Positions 1-8,462 of a stretch of DNA of 64,000 nucleotides are shown here, in pieces. Below the pieces are notes generated by a model. The model worked only from the letters and a program-made list of their open reading frames with translations. It made no database searches and was not told the DNA's origin. A program made the position numbers and the translations under genes. Positions within the stretch are counted from its first letter, which is position 1, and every line of letters starts with the position of its first letter. Source of the DNA: Pseudomonadota bacterium (lineage in GTDB: Bacteria; Pseudomonadota; Gammaproteobacteria; Steroidobacterales; Steroidobacteraceae). The stretch is from NCBI GenBank assembly GCA_021847105.1, contig JAJZUT010000003.1, positions 1 through 64,000 of the forward strand, given 5' to 3'.

Positions 1-2
1 TC

Positions 3-83
3 ATCCAGCGTCGTGCCTACGGTCTGCGTGACGAGGAATATCTCAGGCTGAAAGTCCTGACTTCGATGCTGCCTCAGATTTGA
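3..83 (+). mobile_element. 3' end of an IS transposase gene (ISL3-like)
   Basis: The reading frame open from the window edge encodes 26 residues beginning IQRRAYGLRDEEYLRLK and ends in TGA at 81-83. This tail resembles the C-terminus of ISL3-family (IS204/IS1001/IS1165 type) transposases from memory of the family; the catalytic part lies outside the window. The DNA after the stop (84-126) contains a short A/T-rich dyad and probably the right terminal repeat of the element, which would place its end at or just inside the start of the next gene. Family assignment is tentative because so little is visible. Confidence 0.5.
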
Positions 84-120
84 ACCGAAAAAGATCAACT
101 TTTACCCACTCGTTTCCACG

Positions 121-585
121 ATGACCCTTCCATTACAGGTGAGTTTCCAGCAGATGGGGGTTTCGCCAGCGCTACGCGATCGGATCGGCGAGTTGGCGGC
201 TCGGCTTGAGCGCTTCAGCCCCAATATTTTGCATTGCAGGGTTCGGGTCGAGCGCCCGCCGCAGCATAAGCAACAGGGTGCGCTGCACCACATTCGCATC
301 GATATTGCAGTTCCGGACGGACAGATCATCATTCGTCACAGTCACTCAGGCGATCACGCGCACGAAAACGCGTATGTCGCTCTGCGCGACGCATTCAACG
401 CCGCACGTCGTCAGTTAGAGAGTTACGAGCGCAAGCGCCGCGGTGAAGTCAAGCGGCGGGGCGGAATTGCGCAACCGGCGCCAAAGCCACCCAAATCGGT
501 GGCCGCGCGGCGCCGCGGTGCGCGCGCCGGCACGCCGGCCACCCGCGCCGGATCGACGGGGACCTCTGCCAGTCGGCGTCGCTGA
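121..585 (+). CDS. RaiA/HPF-family ribosome-associated protein
   Basis: 154 residues. The first ~105 match the ribosome hibernation factor fold (HPF/RaiA, 'sigma-54 modulation' family): N-terminal strand LPLQVSFQQM, helix with RIGELAARLERF, then CRVRVERP, IRIDIAVPDG, and the helix YVALRDAFNAARRQLESYERKRRGEVK. Such proteins bind the 30S decoding centre and stabilise inactive ribosomes. Relatives with the RRGEVK ending usually continue into a cold-shock-like domain; here that part is replaced by ~45 residues rich in Lys, Arg, Pro and Ala with no visible fold. The gene begins directly after the IS remnant and has no clear ribosome-binding site, so its native promoter may be lost or supplied by the IS. 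The 293 bases to the next gene hold nothing recognisable. Confidence 0.8.
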   Translation: MTLPLQVSFQQMGVSPALRDRIGELAARLERFSPNILHCRVRVERPPQHKQQGALHHIRIDIAVPDGQIIIRHSHSGDHAHENAYVALRDAFNAARRQLESYERKRRGEVKRRGGIAQPAPKPPKSVAARRRGARAGTPATRAGSTGTSASRRR

Positions 586-878
586 CTACGCCGCAGCGAG
601 CGTCTTTTTCTCGGTCGCCCGAGCAATGCAGACTCGAACGCCACCGAATATCTGTGCAGCGAGGCGTGCGCCGCCCGGCGCACGCCCCCGACACGAGACT
701 ACTAGGTGCGCGCGACGGAGTTCGCCGATGTGCAGCGAGATTGTCGCCCATCCACAAGGCGGTAAGGGAATTCCGCGACGGTAGGGATGCCTGATCGAGC
801 GTATTCTGCGTTGGCTGCCACGGCAGTGGCGATATCTCGGTGTGTTCCTCACCATCACTCGAACACAGCCCACGACGA

Positions 879-2516
879 ATGACTTTTCTGCCCTCAGACC
901 TCACGCCTCCGATTGATCTGCTCGCGGAGCCGGGCACCGGGGCGGTCCGGGAGCGGCGTCCACGGTATGTCGATCTCCTTCCGCCGTGCAATCACGCCTG
1001 CCCGGCCGGGGAAGACATCCAGGGCTGGCTCGCGCTGGTCCGCGCAGGACGCGATCGTGACGCCTGGCTCGCACTGCTCGCAGACAATCCGCTGCCCGCG
1101 ATTCATGGTCGGGTGTGCTATCACCCATGCGAAGCAAGCTGCAACCGCACCCACACCGACAGCGCCGTGTCGATTCATGCGCTCGAACGCTTTCTCGGTG
1201 ACCGCGCGGCGCAAGAGGGCTGGCAATCCGCGCCATGCGCCGCACCGTCCGGCAAGCGGGTGCTCGTCGTCGGGTCTGGACCGGCCGGGCTGTCAGCGGC
1301 GTACCATCTTGCCCGGCTGGGACACGCCGTTGAAGTCCATGAGGCGGCGCCGCTCCCGGGCGGCATGCTTCGCTTTGGCATCCCGGCCTATCGCCTGCCG
1401 CGAGAGGTCGTCGCTGTCGAGATAGCGAGGATCGCGGCTCTCGGTGTCACGTTCGTTCTCAATCACCAAGTCAGGGACATTCGCACAGAGCAGGCCGCCG
1501 GCAGATTCGATGCGGTATTTCTCGCTATTGGTGCCGGCGTCGCCAAGCGCATCGAGATCCCGGCGCGCGACGCCGGGCGCGTCCTCGATGCGCTCTCTCT
1601 GCTGCATCAGGTTGCGGCCGGCGAGCCGCCCCGGCTCGGTCGGCGCGTCGTGATCTACGGCGGCGGAGACACTGCAATGGACGCCGCTCGAACTGCACGA
1701 CGTCTCGGTGCCGAGGACACGCTGATCATCTACCGGCGCGACCGAGCACACATGCCAGCGCACGCGTTCGAGCTGAACGAAGCGCTCGAGGAAGGCATCA
1801 AAGTCAAGTGGCTGAGCACCATCCGGAGAATCGATGCACCACGACTGAGCATCGAGCAGATGCAGCTCGACGCAAACGGCCGCGCCCAACCCACCGGTCA
1901 CCTCGAGCAGTTGCCCGCCGACGCCGTGGTACTCGCGCTGGGCCAGGGAACCGATGATTCCCTGCTGCATTGCCTAACGGGTGTCACCTTGGCAGCTGAC
2001 GGTAGTGTCGCAGTCGATGCCGCTATGATGACCGGCGCAACGGGCGTGTTCGCCGGCGGTGACATGACCGCAGGCGGACATACCGTGACCGATGCCGTCG
2101 GGCACGGCAAGCGCGCTGCGCGCCAGATCGATGCCTACCTCCGTGGCAGCAGTCCGCCGGCGAGCCCCAAGCATGCTCTGGCGGAATTCTCCGGTCTGCA
2201 CCTGCCGATCTACAGCGACGCGAAGCCCAGCGAGCAGTCGCTGCGCTCCGCAGCGGAGCGCGCTGACAATTTTTCCGAGGTGGTCGCGGGACTCAAGGAG
2301 CAACAAGCTCGCTACGAGGCACAGCGTTGCTATTCCTGCGGCAACTGCTTCGAATGCGACCAGTGCTACGCCGCCTGCCCCGAGCAGGCAATCGAGAAGC
2401 TCGGTCCGGGCCTGCGCTACCGGTTCAATTACAACTGCTGCACCGGCTGTGCGGTGTGCTTCGAGACCTGTCCCTGCCACGCGATCGAAATGGACCCCGA
2501 ACCCGCAGTGAGCTGA
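879..2516 (+). CDS. GltD-like NAD(P)H flavoprotein with C-terminal ferredoxin domains
   Basis: 545 residues from the ATG at 879 (a GTG at 840 is in frame but adds a non-conserved leader). N-terminal cysteines in CNHAC and CYHPCEASC match the [4Fe-4S]-binding domain of glutamate-synthase small-subunit-like proteins. The dinucleotide motif VVGSGPAGLSAAYHLARLG (FAD) is followed by a second one at YGGGDTAMDAARTARRLGA (NAD(P)H). The last ~65 residues carry two ferredoxin-type cysteine clusters (CYSCGNCFECDQCYAACP and CCTGCAVCFETCPC). By family it moves electrons between NAD(P)H and ferredoxin-like carriers. It sits 9 bases upstream of the pyruvate oxidoreductase gene and is followed by a dihydroorotate dehydrogenase-like gene, so a role as electron entry or exit for that oxidoreductase is a reasonable inference; no true glutamate synthase large subunit is nearby. 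Confidence 0.85.
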   Translation: MTFLPSDLTPPIDLLAEPGTGAVRERRPRYVDLLPPCNHACPAGEDIQGWLALVRAGRDRDAWLALLADNPLPAIHGRVCYHPCEASCNRTHTDSAVSIHALERFLGDRAAQEGWQSAPCAAPSGKRVLVVGSGPAGLSAAYHLARLGHAVEVHEAAPLPGGMLRFGIPAYRLPREVVAVEIARIAALGVTFVLNHQVRDIRTEQAAGRFDAVFLAIGAGVAKRIEIPARDAGRVLDALSLLHQVAAGEPPRLGRRVVIYGGGDTAMDAARTARRLGAEDTLIIYRRDRAHMPAHAFELNEALEEGIKVKWLSTIRRIDAPRLSIEQMQLDANGRAQPTGHLEQLPADAVVLALGQGTDDSLLHCLTGVTLAADGSVAVDAAMMTGATGVFAGGDMTAGGHTVTDAVGHGKRAARQIDAYLRGSSPPASPKHALAEFSGLHLPIYSDAKPSEQSLRSAAERADNFSEVVAGLKEQQARYEAQRCYSCGNCFECDQCYAACPEQAIEKLGPGLRYRFNYNCCTGCAVCFETCPCHAIEMDPEPAVS

Positions 2517-2525
2517 ACTCAGCGC

Positions 2526-5500
2526 ATGTCCGAAGCAAACGACAATCCGGAAACCGACGTGATGGACGGCAATACTGCCGTCGCGCACGTCGCGTACCGG
2601 GTCAACGAGATCTGCGCGATCTTTCCGATCACCCCATCCTCTCCCATGGCCGAACTCGCCGATGAGTGGAGCGCTCGGGGCGTACGCAACATCTGGGGAA
2701 GCGTGCCGCTCGTGCAGGAAATGCAAAGCGAGGGCGGTGCCGCCGGGGCGGTGCATGGGGCACTGCAGTCCGGAGCACTGACCACCACGTTCACCGCTTC
2801 GCAGGGCCTGCTGCTCATGCTGCCGAATATGTTCAAGATCGCCGGGGAACTGACCGCGACGGTCTTTCACGTGGCGGCACGGGCGGTAGCGACCCAGGCG
2901 CTGTCGATATTCGGCGAGCACTCGGACGTCATGGCTACGCGCAGTTCGGGCTTCGCGCTGCTCAGCTCCGGCTCCGTGCAGGAGGCGCATGACGCGGCGC
3001 TGATCGCACAGCACGCAACTCTCGAGTCGCGCGTGCCGTTCCTGCATTTCTTCGACGGCTTTCGCACTTCGCATGAAGTGAACAAGCTCTCCGTATTATC
3101 TGATGGACAGATTCGCGCGATGATCCGCGATGATCTGGTGCGCGCACATCGGGAGCGCGCGCTGAATCCGGAGCACGCATTTATTCGCGGCACAGCGCAC
3201 AATCCCGACACCTTCTTCCAAGCACGTGAAGCGGTGAATCCCTTCTATGCGCGCGTACCCGACATCGTGCAGGCGACGATGGACCGCTTCACCCTGCTGA
3301 CCGGCCGGGCGTACCAGTTGTTCGCATATCATGGCGCCCCGGATGCCGAGCGGGTCATCGTGTTGATGGGCTCAGCTGCAGCGACGGCGCGCGCGACGGT
3401 CGAACATCTGCGCGCAGCGGGCGAGCGCGTCGGGGTCGTACAGGTCAGGCTATATCGACCCTTCAGTGCGGCACATTTTCTGCAGGCACTGCCCGAGTCG
3501 TGCCGCGCAGTGGCCGTGCTCGAGCAAACCAAAGAGCCGGGCGCCACGGGCGAACCGCTCTATCTTGACGTCGTCGCAGCATTGGCTCAGTCGGGCTTGA
3601 ATCGCGGCCGACCGATGCCGCGGGTGATCGGCGGTCGGTACGGCCTCGGCTCGAAGAATTTCAACCCCGCCCAGGCACGCGCGGTGTTCGCCGAGCTCGC
3701 ACAAAGCGAGCCCCATCATGGGTTCACGGTGGGAATCGAGGACGACGTGAGCGGCACGAGTCTGCCGGTTGACGTGCAATTCTCCATTGAAGCCGCGGAT
3801 GTGTTTCGCGCCGTGTTCTACGGACTGGGCGCCGACGGCACCGTGGGCGCCAACAAGAACAGCGTCAAGATCATCGCCGCCGATGCGCACGCGTATGCAC
3901 AGGGATATTTCGTCTACGACTCGCACAAATCGGGCGCCCAGACGGTTTCGCACCTGCGTTTCGCCCGACACCCGATTGAGGCGCCGTATCTGATCGAATC
4001 GGCCAATTTCATCGCCTGTCATCAAGCAAGTCTGCTCGAGCGCATCGACGTGCTGCGACTCGCGGTGCGCGGCGGCACCTTCCTGCTGAACAGTTCGCAC
4101 GGGCCCGGTGAAGTGTGGGCGCAAATCCCACGATCCATGCAACAGCGGATCATCGATCTGGCATTGCGGGTGTACGTGATCGATGCCGACCGGGTCGCGC
4201 ACGAAGCAGGGCTCGGCGGGCGGATCAATACCGTACTGCAGACCTGCTTCTTCGCGATCTCCGGTGTGCTACCGCGCGATCGGGCCATCGAGCGCATCAA
4301 GCATGCGATTGATGTGACGTATGCAGGTAAGGGTACGGAGGTGGTGCAGCGCAACAAGGACGCGGTGGATCACGCGCTCGCGCGGCTGTTCGAGGTTCGA
4401 GTGCCCCAGGAAGCCCAGGGAGAGGTAAGGATGCGACCGATCGTGCCTGCGCGAGCTTCCCCGTTCGCACGGGAGGTAACCGAGGCGATGATGCACGGAC
4501 TCGGCAGTGGTGACTCGTTGCGGGTGAGCCAGCTGCCGGTCGATGGCACCTGGCCTTCAGGAACGGCGGCCTACGAGAAGCGCAATGTGTCGGAGACGGT
4601 TGCCGCCTGGGATTCTCAAGTGTGCATTCAGTGCGGACAGTGCGGCTTTGCCTGTCCGCACAGCGTCATTCGCTCCAAGTACTTCCCCACTACCGCACTC
4701 GCGAGCGCACCTGCGCAGTTCAATTCTGCGCTGGTGAATTCTCGCGGCAATCCCGACGTCCACTTCGCCCTGCAGGTGTATTTGGAGGATTGCACGGGCT
4801 GCGGCATCTGCCAGGAGGTCTGCCCGGCCAGCAGCCCGCTCGAGCCCCAGCACAAGGCGATCAATCTCACCGCCAAGCAGCCCCGCTTGGCGCAGGAACG
4901 GCGCAACATTGAGTTCTTCGAGTCGCTGCCGGTCAATGACCGAACCCAGATCGACTTCGCGAACGTGCGCGGCGTGCAATTCCTGCAGCCGTTGTTTGAG
5001 TTTCCGGGCGCGTGCGCTGGCTGCGGGGAAACGCCCTATCTGAAGGTGTTGACGCAGTTGTTCGGCGACCGAATGCAAGTCGCCAACGCCACCGGCTGCT
5101 CCTCGATTTACGGCGGCAATCTGCCGGTGACCCCCTGGAGCAAGGACTCCGCCGGGCGCGGCCCCGCCTGGTCGAACTCGCTGTTCGAGGATAACGCCGA
5201 ATTCGGACTCGGTTTCCGGCTGGCCGCCGACCAGCACCGTGATCTTGCTGAGCGGGTGTTGCGGGAGCTCGCGCCACAGGTGGGCGACTCGCTCGCGCGC
5301 GATCTGCTCGAGGCGCCCCAGCGCAGCGAATCGCAGTTGCGCGCTCAACGCGAGCGCATCGCAGCGCTCAAGAGTCGCCTGCGGCAGCTCGACTCGGAGC
5401 CGGCGCACGATCTGCTCTCTGTGGCCGACCACCTGCTGCGGCGCAGCGTCTGGATTGTCGGCGGGGACGGCTGGGCCTATGACATCGGCTACGGCGGTCT

Positions 5501-6119
5501 AGATCACGTGCTCGCGAGCGGCCGCGACGTCAATGTACTGGTGCTCGACACTGAGGTGTACTCCAATACCGGGGGACAGTCCTCCAAGGCAACGCCGCTT
5601 GGCGCGGTCGCCAAATTCGCCGCTGCGGGCAAGCGCACGGCCCGCAAGGATCTGGCGCTGCAGGCGATCGCCTATGGCAACGTCTACGTGGCGCAGATCG
5701 CAATGGGTGCCAATCCACAGCACACGCTGCTCGCGCTCCGTGAGGCGGAGGCGTATCCCGGACCCTCGCTGATCATCGCGTATAGTCACTGCATCGCACA
5801 TGGCTTCGACCTGCGCTACGGCATGAAGCAGCAGGATCTGGCTACCGCCAGCGGCTATTGGCCGTTATTCCGATTCAATCCTGCAATGCGCAATGCCGGT
5901 GAGCGGCCGTTCCGACTTGACTCACCGCGGCCGACGATCCCACTGCAGGCCTACGCGTATAACGAGCTACGCTACCGCGCGCTCGCTGGCGTCAATCCGG
6001 ATGCCGCTCAGACATTGCTCACACAGGCTCAACAGGTCGTAACCGAGAAATACCGCCAGTACGAATACCTCGCGCGACGAGGCGGCGAAGCGTTCCACCC
6101 AGCGGGCAAGCCCGCTTGA
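2526..6119 (+). CDS. nifJ: Pyruvate:ferredoxin (flavodoxin) oxidoreductase
   Basis: 1197 residues, full length for single-chain NifJ-type enzymes that convert pyruvate and CoA to acetyl-CoA and CO2 with reduction of ferredoxin or flavodoxin. Domains in order: N-terminal pyrimidine-binding part with IFPITPSSPMAE (~35-50); domain II and the gamma domain (to ~640); a two-cluster ferredoxin domain with CIQCGQCGFACP (~700) and CTGCGICQEVCP (~757); and the thiamine-diphosphate part with the proximal-cluster cysteines CAGCGE (~830) and ATGCSS, and the diphosphate/Mg motif GDGWAYDIGYGG followed by EVYSNTGGQSS (~980-1015). All cluster ligands I can see are present, so it should be active. The start ATG at 2526 follows the upstream stop by 9 bases; the gene shares an operon with the flavoprotein before it and the FMN protein after it. 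Confidence 0.95.
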   Translation: MSEANDNPETDVMDGNTAVAHVAYRVNEICAIFPITPSSPMAELADEWSARGVRNIWGSVPLVQEMQSEGGAAGAVHGALQSGALTTTFTASQGLLLMLPNMFKIAGELTATVFHVAARAVATQALSIFGEHSDVMATRSSGFALLSSGSVQEAHDAALIAQHATLESRVPFLHFFDGFRTSHEVNKLSVLSDGQIRAMIRDDLVRAHRERALNPEHAFIRGTAHNPDTFFQAREAVNPFYARVPDIVQATMDRFTLLTGRAYQLFAYHGAPDAERVIVLMGSAAATARATVEHLRAAGERVGVVQVRLYRPFSAAHFLQALPESCRAVAVLEQTKEPGATGEPLYLDVVAALAQSGLNRGRPMPRVIGGRYGLGSKNFNPAQARAVFAELAQSEPHHGFTVGIEDDVSGTSLPVDVQFSIEAADVFRAVFYGLGADGTVGANKNSVKIIAADAHAYAQGYFVYDSHKSGAQTVSHLRFARHPIEAPYLIESANFIACHQASLLERIDVLRLAVRGGTFLLNSSHGPGEVWAQIPRSMQQRIIDLALRVYVIDADRVAHEAGLGGRINTVLQTCFFAISGVLPRDRAIERIKHAIDVTYAGKGTEVVQRNKDAVDHALARLFEVRVPQEAQGEVRMRPIVPARASPFAREVTEAMMHGLGSGDSLRVSQLPVDGTWPSGTAAYEKRNVSETVAAWDSQVCIQCGQCGFACPHSVIRSKYFPTTALASAPAQFNSALVNSRGNPDVHFALQVYLEDCTGCGICQEVCPASSPLEPQHKAINLTAKQPRLAQERRNIEFFESLPVNDRTQIDFANVRGVQFLQPLFEFPGACAGCGETPYLKVLTQLFGDRMQVANATGCSSIYGGNLPVTPWSKDSAGRGPAWSNSLFEDNAEFGLGFRLAADQHRDLAERVLRELAPQVGDSLARDLLEAPQRSESQLRAQRERIAALKSRLRQLDSEPAHDLLSVADHLLRRSVWIVGGDGWAYDIGYGGLDHVLASGRDVNVLVLDTEVYSNTGGQSSKATPLGAVAKFAAAGKRTARKDLALQAIAYGNVYVAQIAMGANPQHTLLALREAEAYPGPSLIIAYSHCIAHGFDLRYGMKQQDLATASGYWPLFRFNPAMRNAGERPFRLDSPRPTIPLQAYAYNELRYRALAGVNPDAAQTLLTQAQQVVTEKYRQYEYLARRGGEAFHPAGKPA

Positions 6120-6175
6120 GCCCCCCGCTTCGAGCTTTCGCGGCCGGCGCGGCGGATAGACAAGCAGGAGGTCCG

Positions 6176-7180
6176 ATGAACCTCACGACTCGATACCTGG
6201 GATTTCAGCTGCGCAATCCGCTCATTGCCTCCGCATCGCCGCTTAACGGCGAGCTCGGTACGCTGCGCGCGCTCGAGGACCATGGCGCCGCAGCTGTCGT
6301 TCTGCCCTCATTGTTCGAGGAGCAGCTGCGCGCCGAACGCGACGCTTACGAGCGCGCAACGAATCTGCCGGCCAGCGGATGTGCCGAAGCACAGACCTAT
6401 TTCCCCGTCCACGGGCGGCCCGACGACGGTACTGAACGCTATCTGCGCATGCTGCAGCGAGCCAAGAAGGCGCTGGGAATCCCGGTGATCGCGAGTCTCA
6501 ATTGTGTTCGGACCGCGTGCTGGCGAGAGTGCGCCCTGCAACTCGAGCAGGCGGGCGCCGATGCGCTGGAGCTGAATCTTGGTGCAACTCCCGCCGACCC
6601 AGAACGCACAGGACTCGAGGTCGAGCAATCCTGTCTACAGGCGCTCGCGACGGTACGTGCCGCTGTGCGTCTACCGCTTGCCGTGAAGATCGGGCCGTAT
6701 TTCAGCTCGCTCGGGGCATTGGCTCGCGCTCTGTGCGCCGCCGGTGCCGACGGACTCGTGCTGTTCAACCGGTTCTATCAGCCCGATATCGACATCCGCT
6801 CGCTGCGCCTGTCTCTGGAGATCGAGCTGAGCAGTCCCTGGGAAGCACGGCTACCGCTACAGTGGATTTCACTATTGCACGGGCGGGTGAGCGCAGCGCT
6901 CGCCGCGAGCACCGGCGTGCACGGCCCCGAGGACGTCTACAAATTTCTCCTCGCCGGCGCCGACGTCGTGATGAGCACCTCGGCACTGCTGCGCCACGGG
7001 GCGCAATACATGCGCGAACTGCTCGTCGGCCTCGAGAGGCTGCTTGCCGCCCGTGGCCTCGACTCGCTCGATGCGGTGCGCGGGCGCATGAGCGAGCAGC
7101 AACTGCGCGGGCACGGCGAGACGCCGCGGGCGAACTACATGCACATGCTGCAAGGAACGCCCCTTATGCCGGGTGGCTGA
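6176..7180 (+). CDS. Dihydroorotate dehydrogenase-like FMN protein
   Basis: 334 residues from the ATG at 6176, chosen because AGGAGG lies 6 bases before it; an in-frame TTG overlapping the nifJ stop would add 20 unconserved residues. The sequence has the TIM-barrel pattern of class 1 dihydroorotate dehydrogenase-like proteins: LGFQLRNPLIASASPL at the start, ALELNLGA, AVKIGPYFSSL, DGLVLFNRFYQPDID and the FMN-phosphate segment TGVHGPEDVYKFLLAGADVVM. The family's usual SLNG motif reads SLNC here. Proteins of this subgroup are often found beside NifJ and GltD-like genes, and are not expected to supply the pyrimidine pathway; the natural substrate is unknown to me. It ends the redox operon. Confidence 0.85.
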   Translation: MNLTTRYLGFQLRNPLIASASPLNGELGTLRALEDHGAAAVVLPSLFEEQLRAERDAYERATNLPASGCAEAQTYFPVHGRPDDGTERYLRMLQRAKKALGIPVIASLNCVRTACWRECALQLEQAGADALELNLGATPADPERTGLEVEQSCLQALATVRAAVRLPLAVKIGPYFSSLGALARALCAAGADGLVLFNRFYQPDIDIRSLRLSLEIELSSPWEARLPLQWISLLHGRVSAALAASTGVHGPEDVYKFLLAGADVVMSTSALLRHGAQYMRELLVGLERLLAARGLDSLDAVRGRMSEQQLRGHGETPRANYMHMLQGTPLMPGG

Positions 7181-7206
7181 TCGCACCTGCGAGGTTCCCT
7201 GCATGA

Positions 7207-7259
7207 TACCTAGGCAAGCTCGAGTGCGCTCTTGACGCTCGCCAGTGAATTCCTACCAT
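7207..7259 (+). promoter_or_regulatory. Candidate promoter and operator before the Old Yellow Enzyme gene
   Basis: TACCTAGGCA at 7207-7216 is a one-mismatch version of the palindrome found before the MarR-regulated efflux genes at 34691. It is followed by TTGACG (7232-7237) and TACCAT (7254-7259) with a 16-base spacer, a plausible sigma-70 promoter. The gene starts 30 bases further on. Confidence 0.4.
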
Positions 7260-7289
7260 TGAGTGCCCCGCCACCGAAGGAGCCCGCTC

Positions 7290-8402
7290 GTGCCAGTGGA
7301 CGCACTGTTCCAACCGCTTGCCATCAAGTCGCTGCAACTGAAGAACCGGATTGTCATGGCGCCGATGACGCGCTCGTTCTCACCCGAGGGTATCCCGGGG
7401 GAGAACGTGGCCGCGTATTACCGGCGTCGCGCCGAGGCGCAAGTCGGCCTGATCCTCTCCGAAGGCACGGTGATCGACCGGCCAGCCTCGCGCAATGAGC
7501 CGGGCATTCCGTTCTTTCACGGCAATGCACCGCTCGCCGGGTGGCAGCGCGTGATCGATCAGGTGCACGCGGCCGGTGGCAGGATGGGACCACAGATTTG
7601 GCATGTCGGCTCGGTGGCGAGCGGTATGACCGATTGGGTACCGCAGGCGCCGGTCGAGAGTCCATCCGGCCTGCTCGCACCGGGCACACCGCGCGGCGAG
7701 GCGATGAGCGAGGCGGCGATTGCCGACACCATCGAGGCGTTCGGTCGAGCCGCTGCGAGCGCTCGCAAGCTCGGCTTCGATACGGTGGAAATCCACGGTG
7801 CACACGGTTATCTGATCGACCAGTTCTTTTGGAGCGGCACCAACCGGCGCACCGATGGCTACGGGGGCGCCTCTCTCAAGGAGCGTTCACGTTTTGCCGC
7901 GGAGGTGGTGCGCAGCGTACGGCAAGCGGTCGGCGCGGATTTCCCAGTCATCCTGCGTCTCAGCCAGTGGAAGCAGCAGGACTTCTCTGTGCGTCTTGCA
8001 TCCACCCCGGATGAGATGGCCGAGTGGCTGGTGCCGCTCGTTGAGGCAGGCGCGGACGTGCTGCACTGCTCGCAGCGCCGGTTCTGGGAGGCGGAATTCC
8101 CCGAGATCGACGGGGCATCGGGGTTGAACTTCGCCGGCTGGGCCAAAAAGCTCACCGGTGCCCGAACGATTACGGTTGGCTCGGTCGGACTCTCGGGTGA
8201 ATTCATTGCGGCGTTCTCCGGCGAGAGTTCCTCGCCCGCCAGCCTGGACGAACTCGTGCGACGCCTGGAACGCGAAGAATTCGATCTGGTCGCGGTCGGC
8301 CGGGCGTTGCTCGCCGACCCGCAGTGGGCCGAGAAGGTTCACTCCGGGAACAGAGCAAGCCTGCATGGCTTCACCCCGGCTGCGCTGCGGGAACTCATCT
8401 AA
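7290..8402 (+). CDS. NADH:flavin oxidoreductase, Old Yellow Enzyme family
   Basis: 370 residues from the GTG at 7290, preceded by GAAGGAG with 7-base spacing; the GTG at 7263 lacks a ribosome-binding site. Family features: LFQPLAIKSLQLKNRIVMAPMTR at the FMN-binding start, GPQIWHVGS, and HGAHGYLIDQFFWSGTNRRTDGYGG, the classical active-site His and FMN-contact block. The enzyme reduces activated alkenes or related electrophiles with NAD(P)H and FMN; the physiological substrate cannot be read from sequence. It stands alone after the redox operon and before the photolyase gene, and may be controlled through the CCTAGG palindrome upstream. Confidence 0.9.
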   Translation: MPVDALFQPLAIKSLQLKNRIVMAPMTRSFSPEGIPGENVAAYYRRRAEAQVGLILSEGTVIDRPASRNEPGIPFFHGNAPLAGWQRVIDQVHAAGGRMGPQIWHVGSVASGMTDWVPQAPVESPSGLLAPGTPRGEAMSEAAIADTIEAFGRAAASARKLGFDTVEIHGAHGYLIDQFFWSGTNRRTDGYGGASLKERSRFAAEVVRSVRQAVGADFPVILRLSQWKQQDFSVRLASTPDEMAEWLVPLVEAGADVLHCSQRRFWEAEFPEIDGASGLNFAGWAKKLTGARTITVGSVGLSGEFIAAFSGESSSPASLDELVRRLEREEFDLVAVGRALLADPQWAEKVHSGNRASLHGFTPAALRELI

Positions 8403-8462
8403 GCCCCCCGGCTGCGTCGCGGCCCAGCGGGGCCGCCGCATGCCGGGCGAAGGTGGTCGCCA

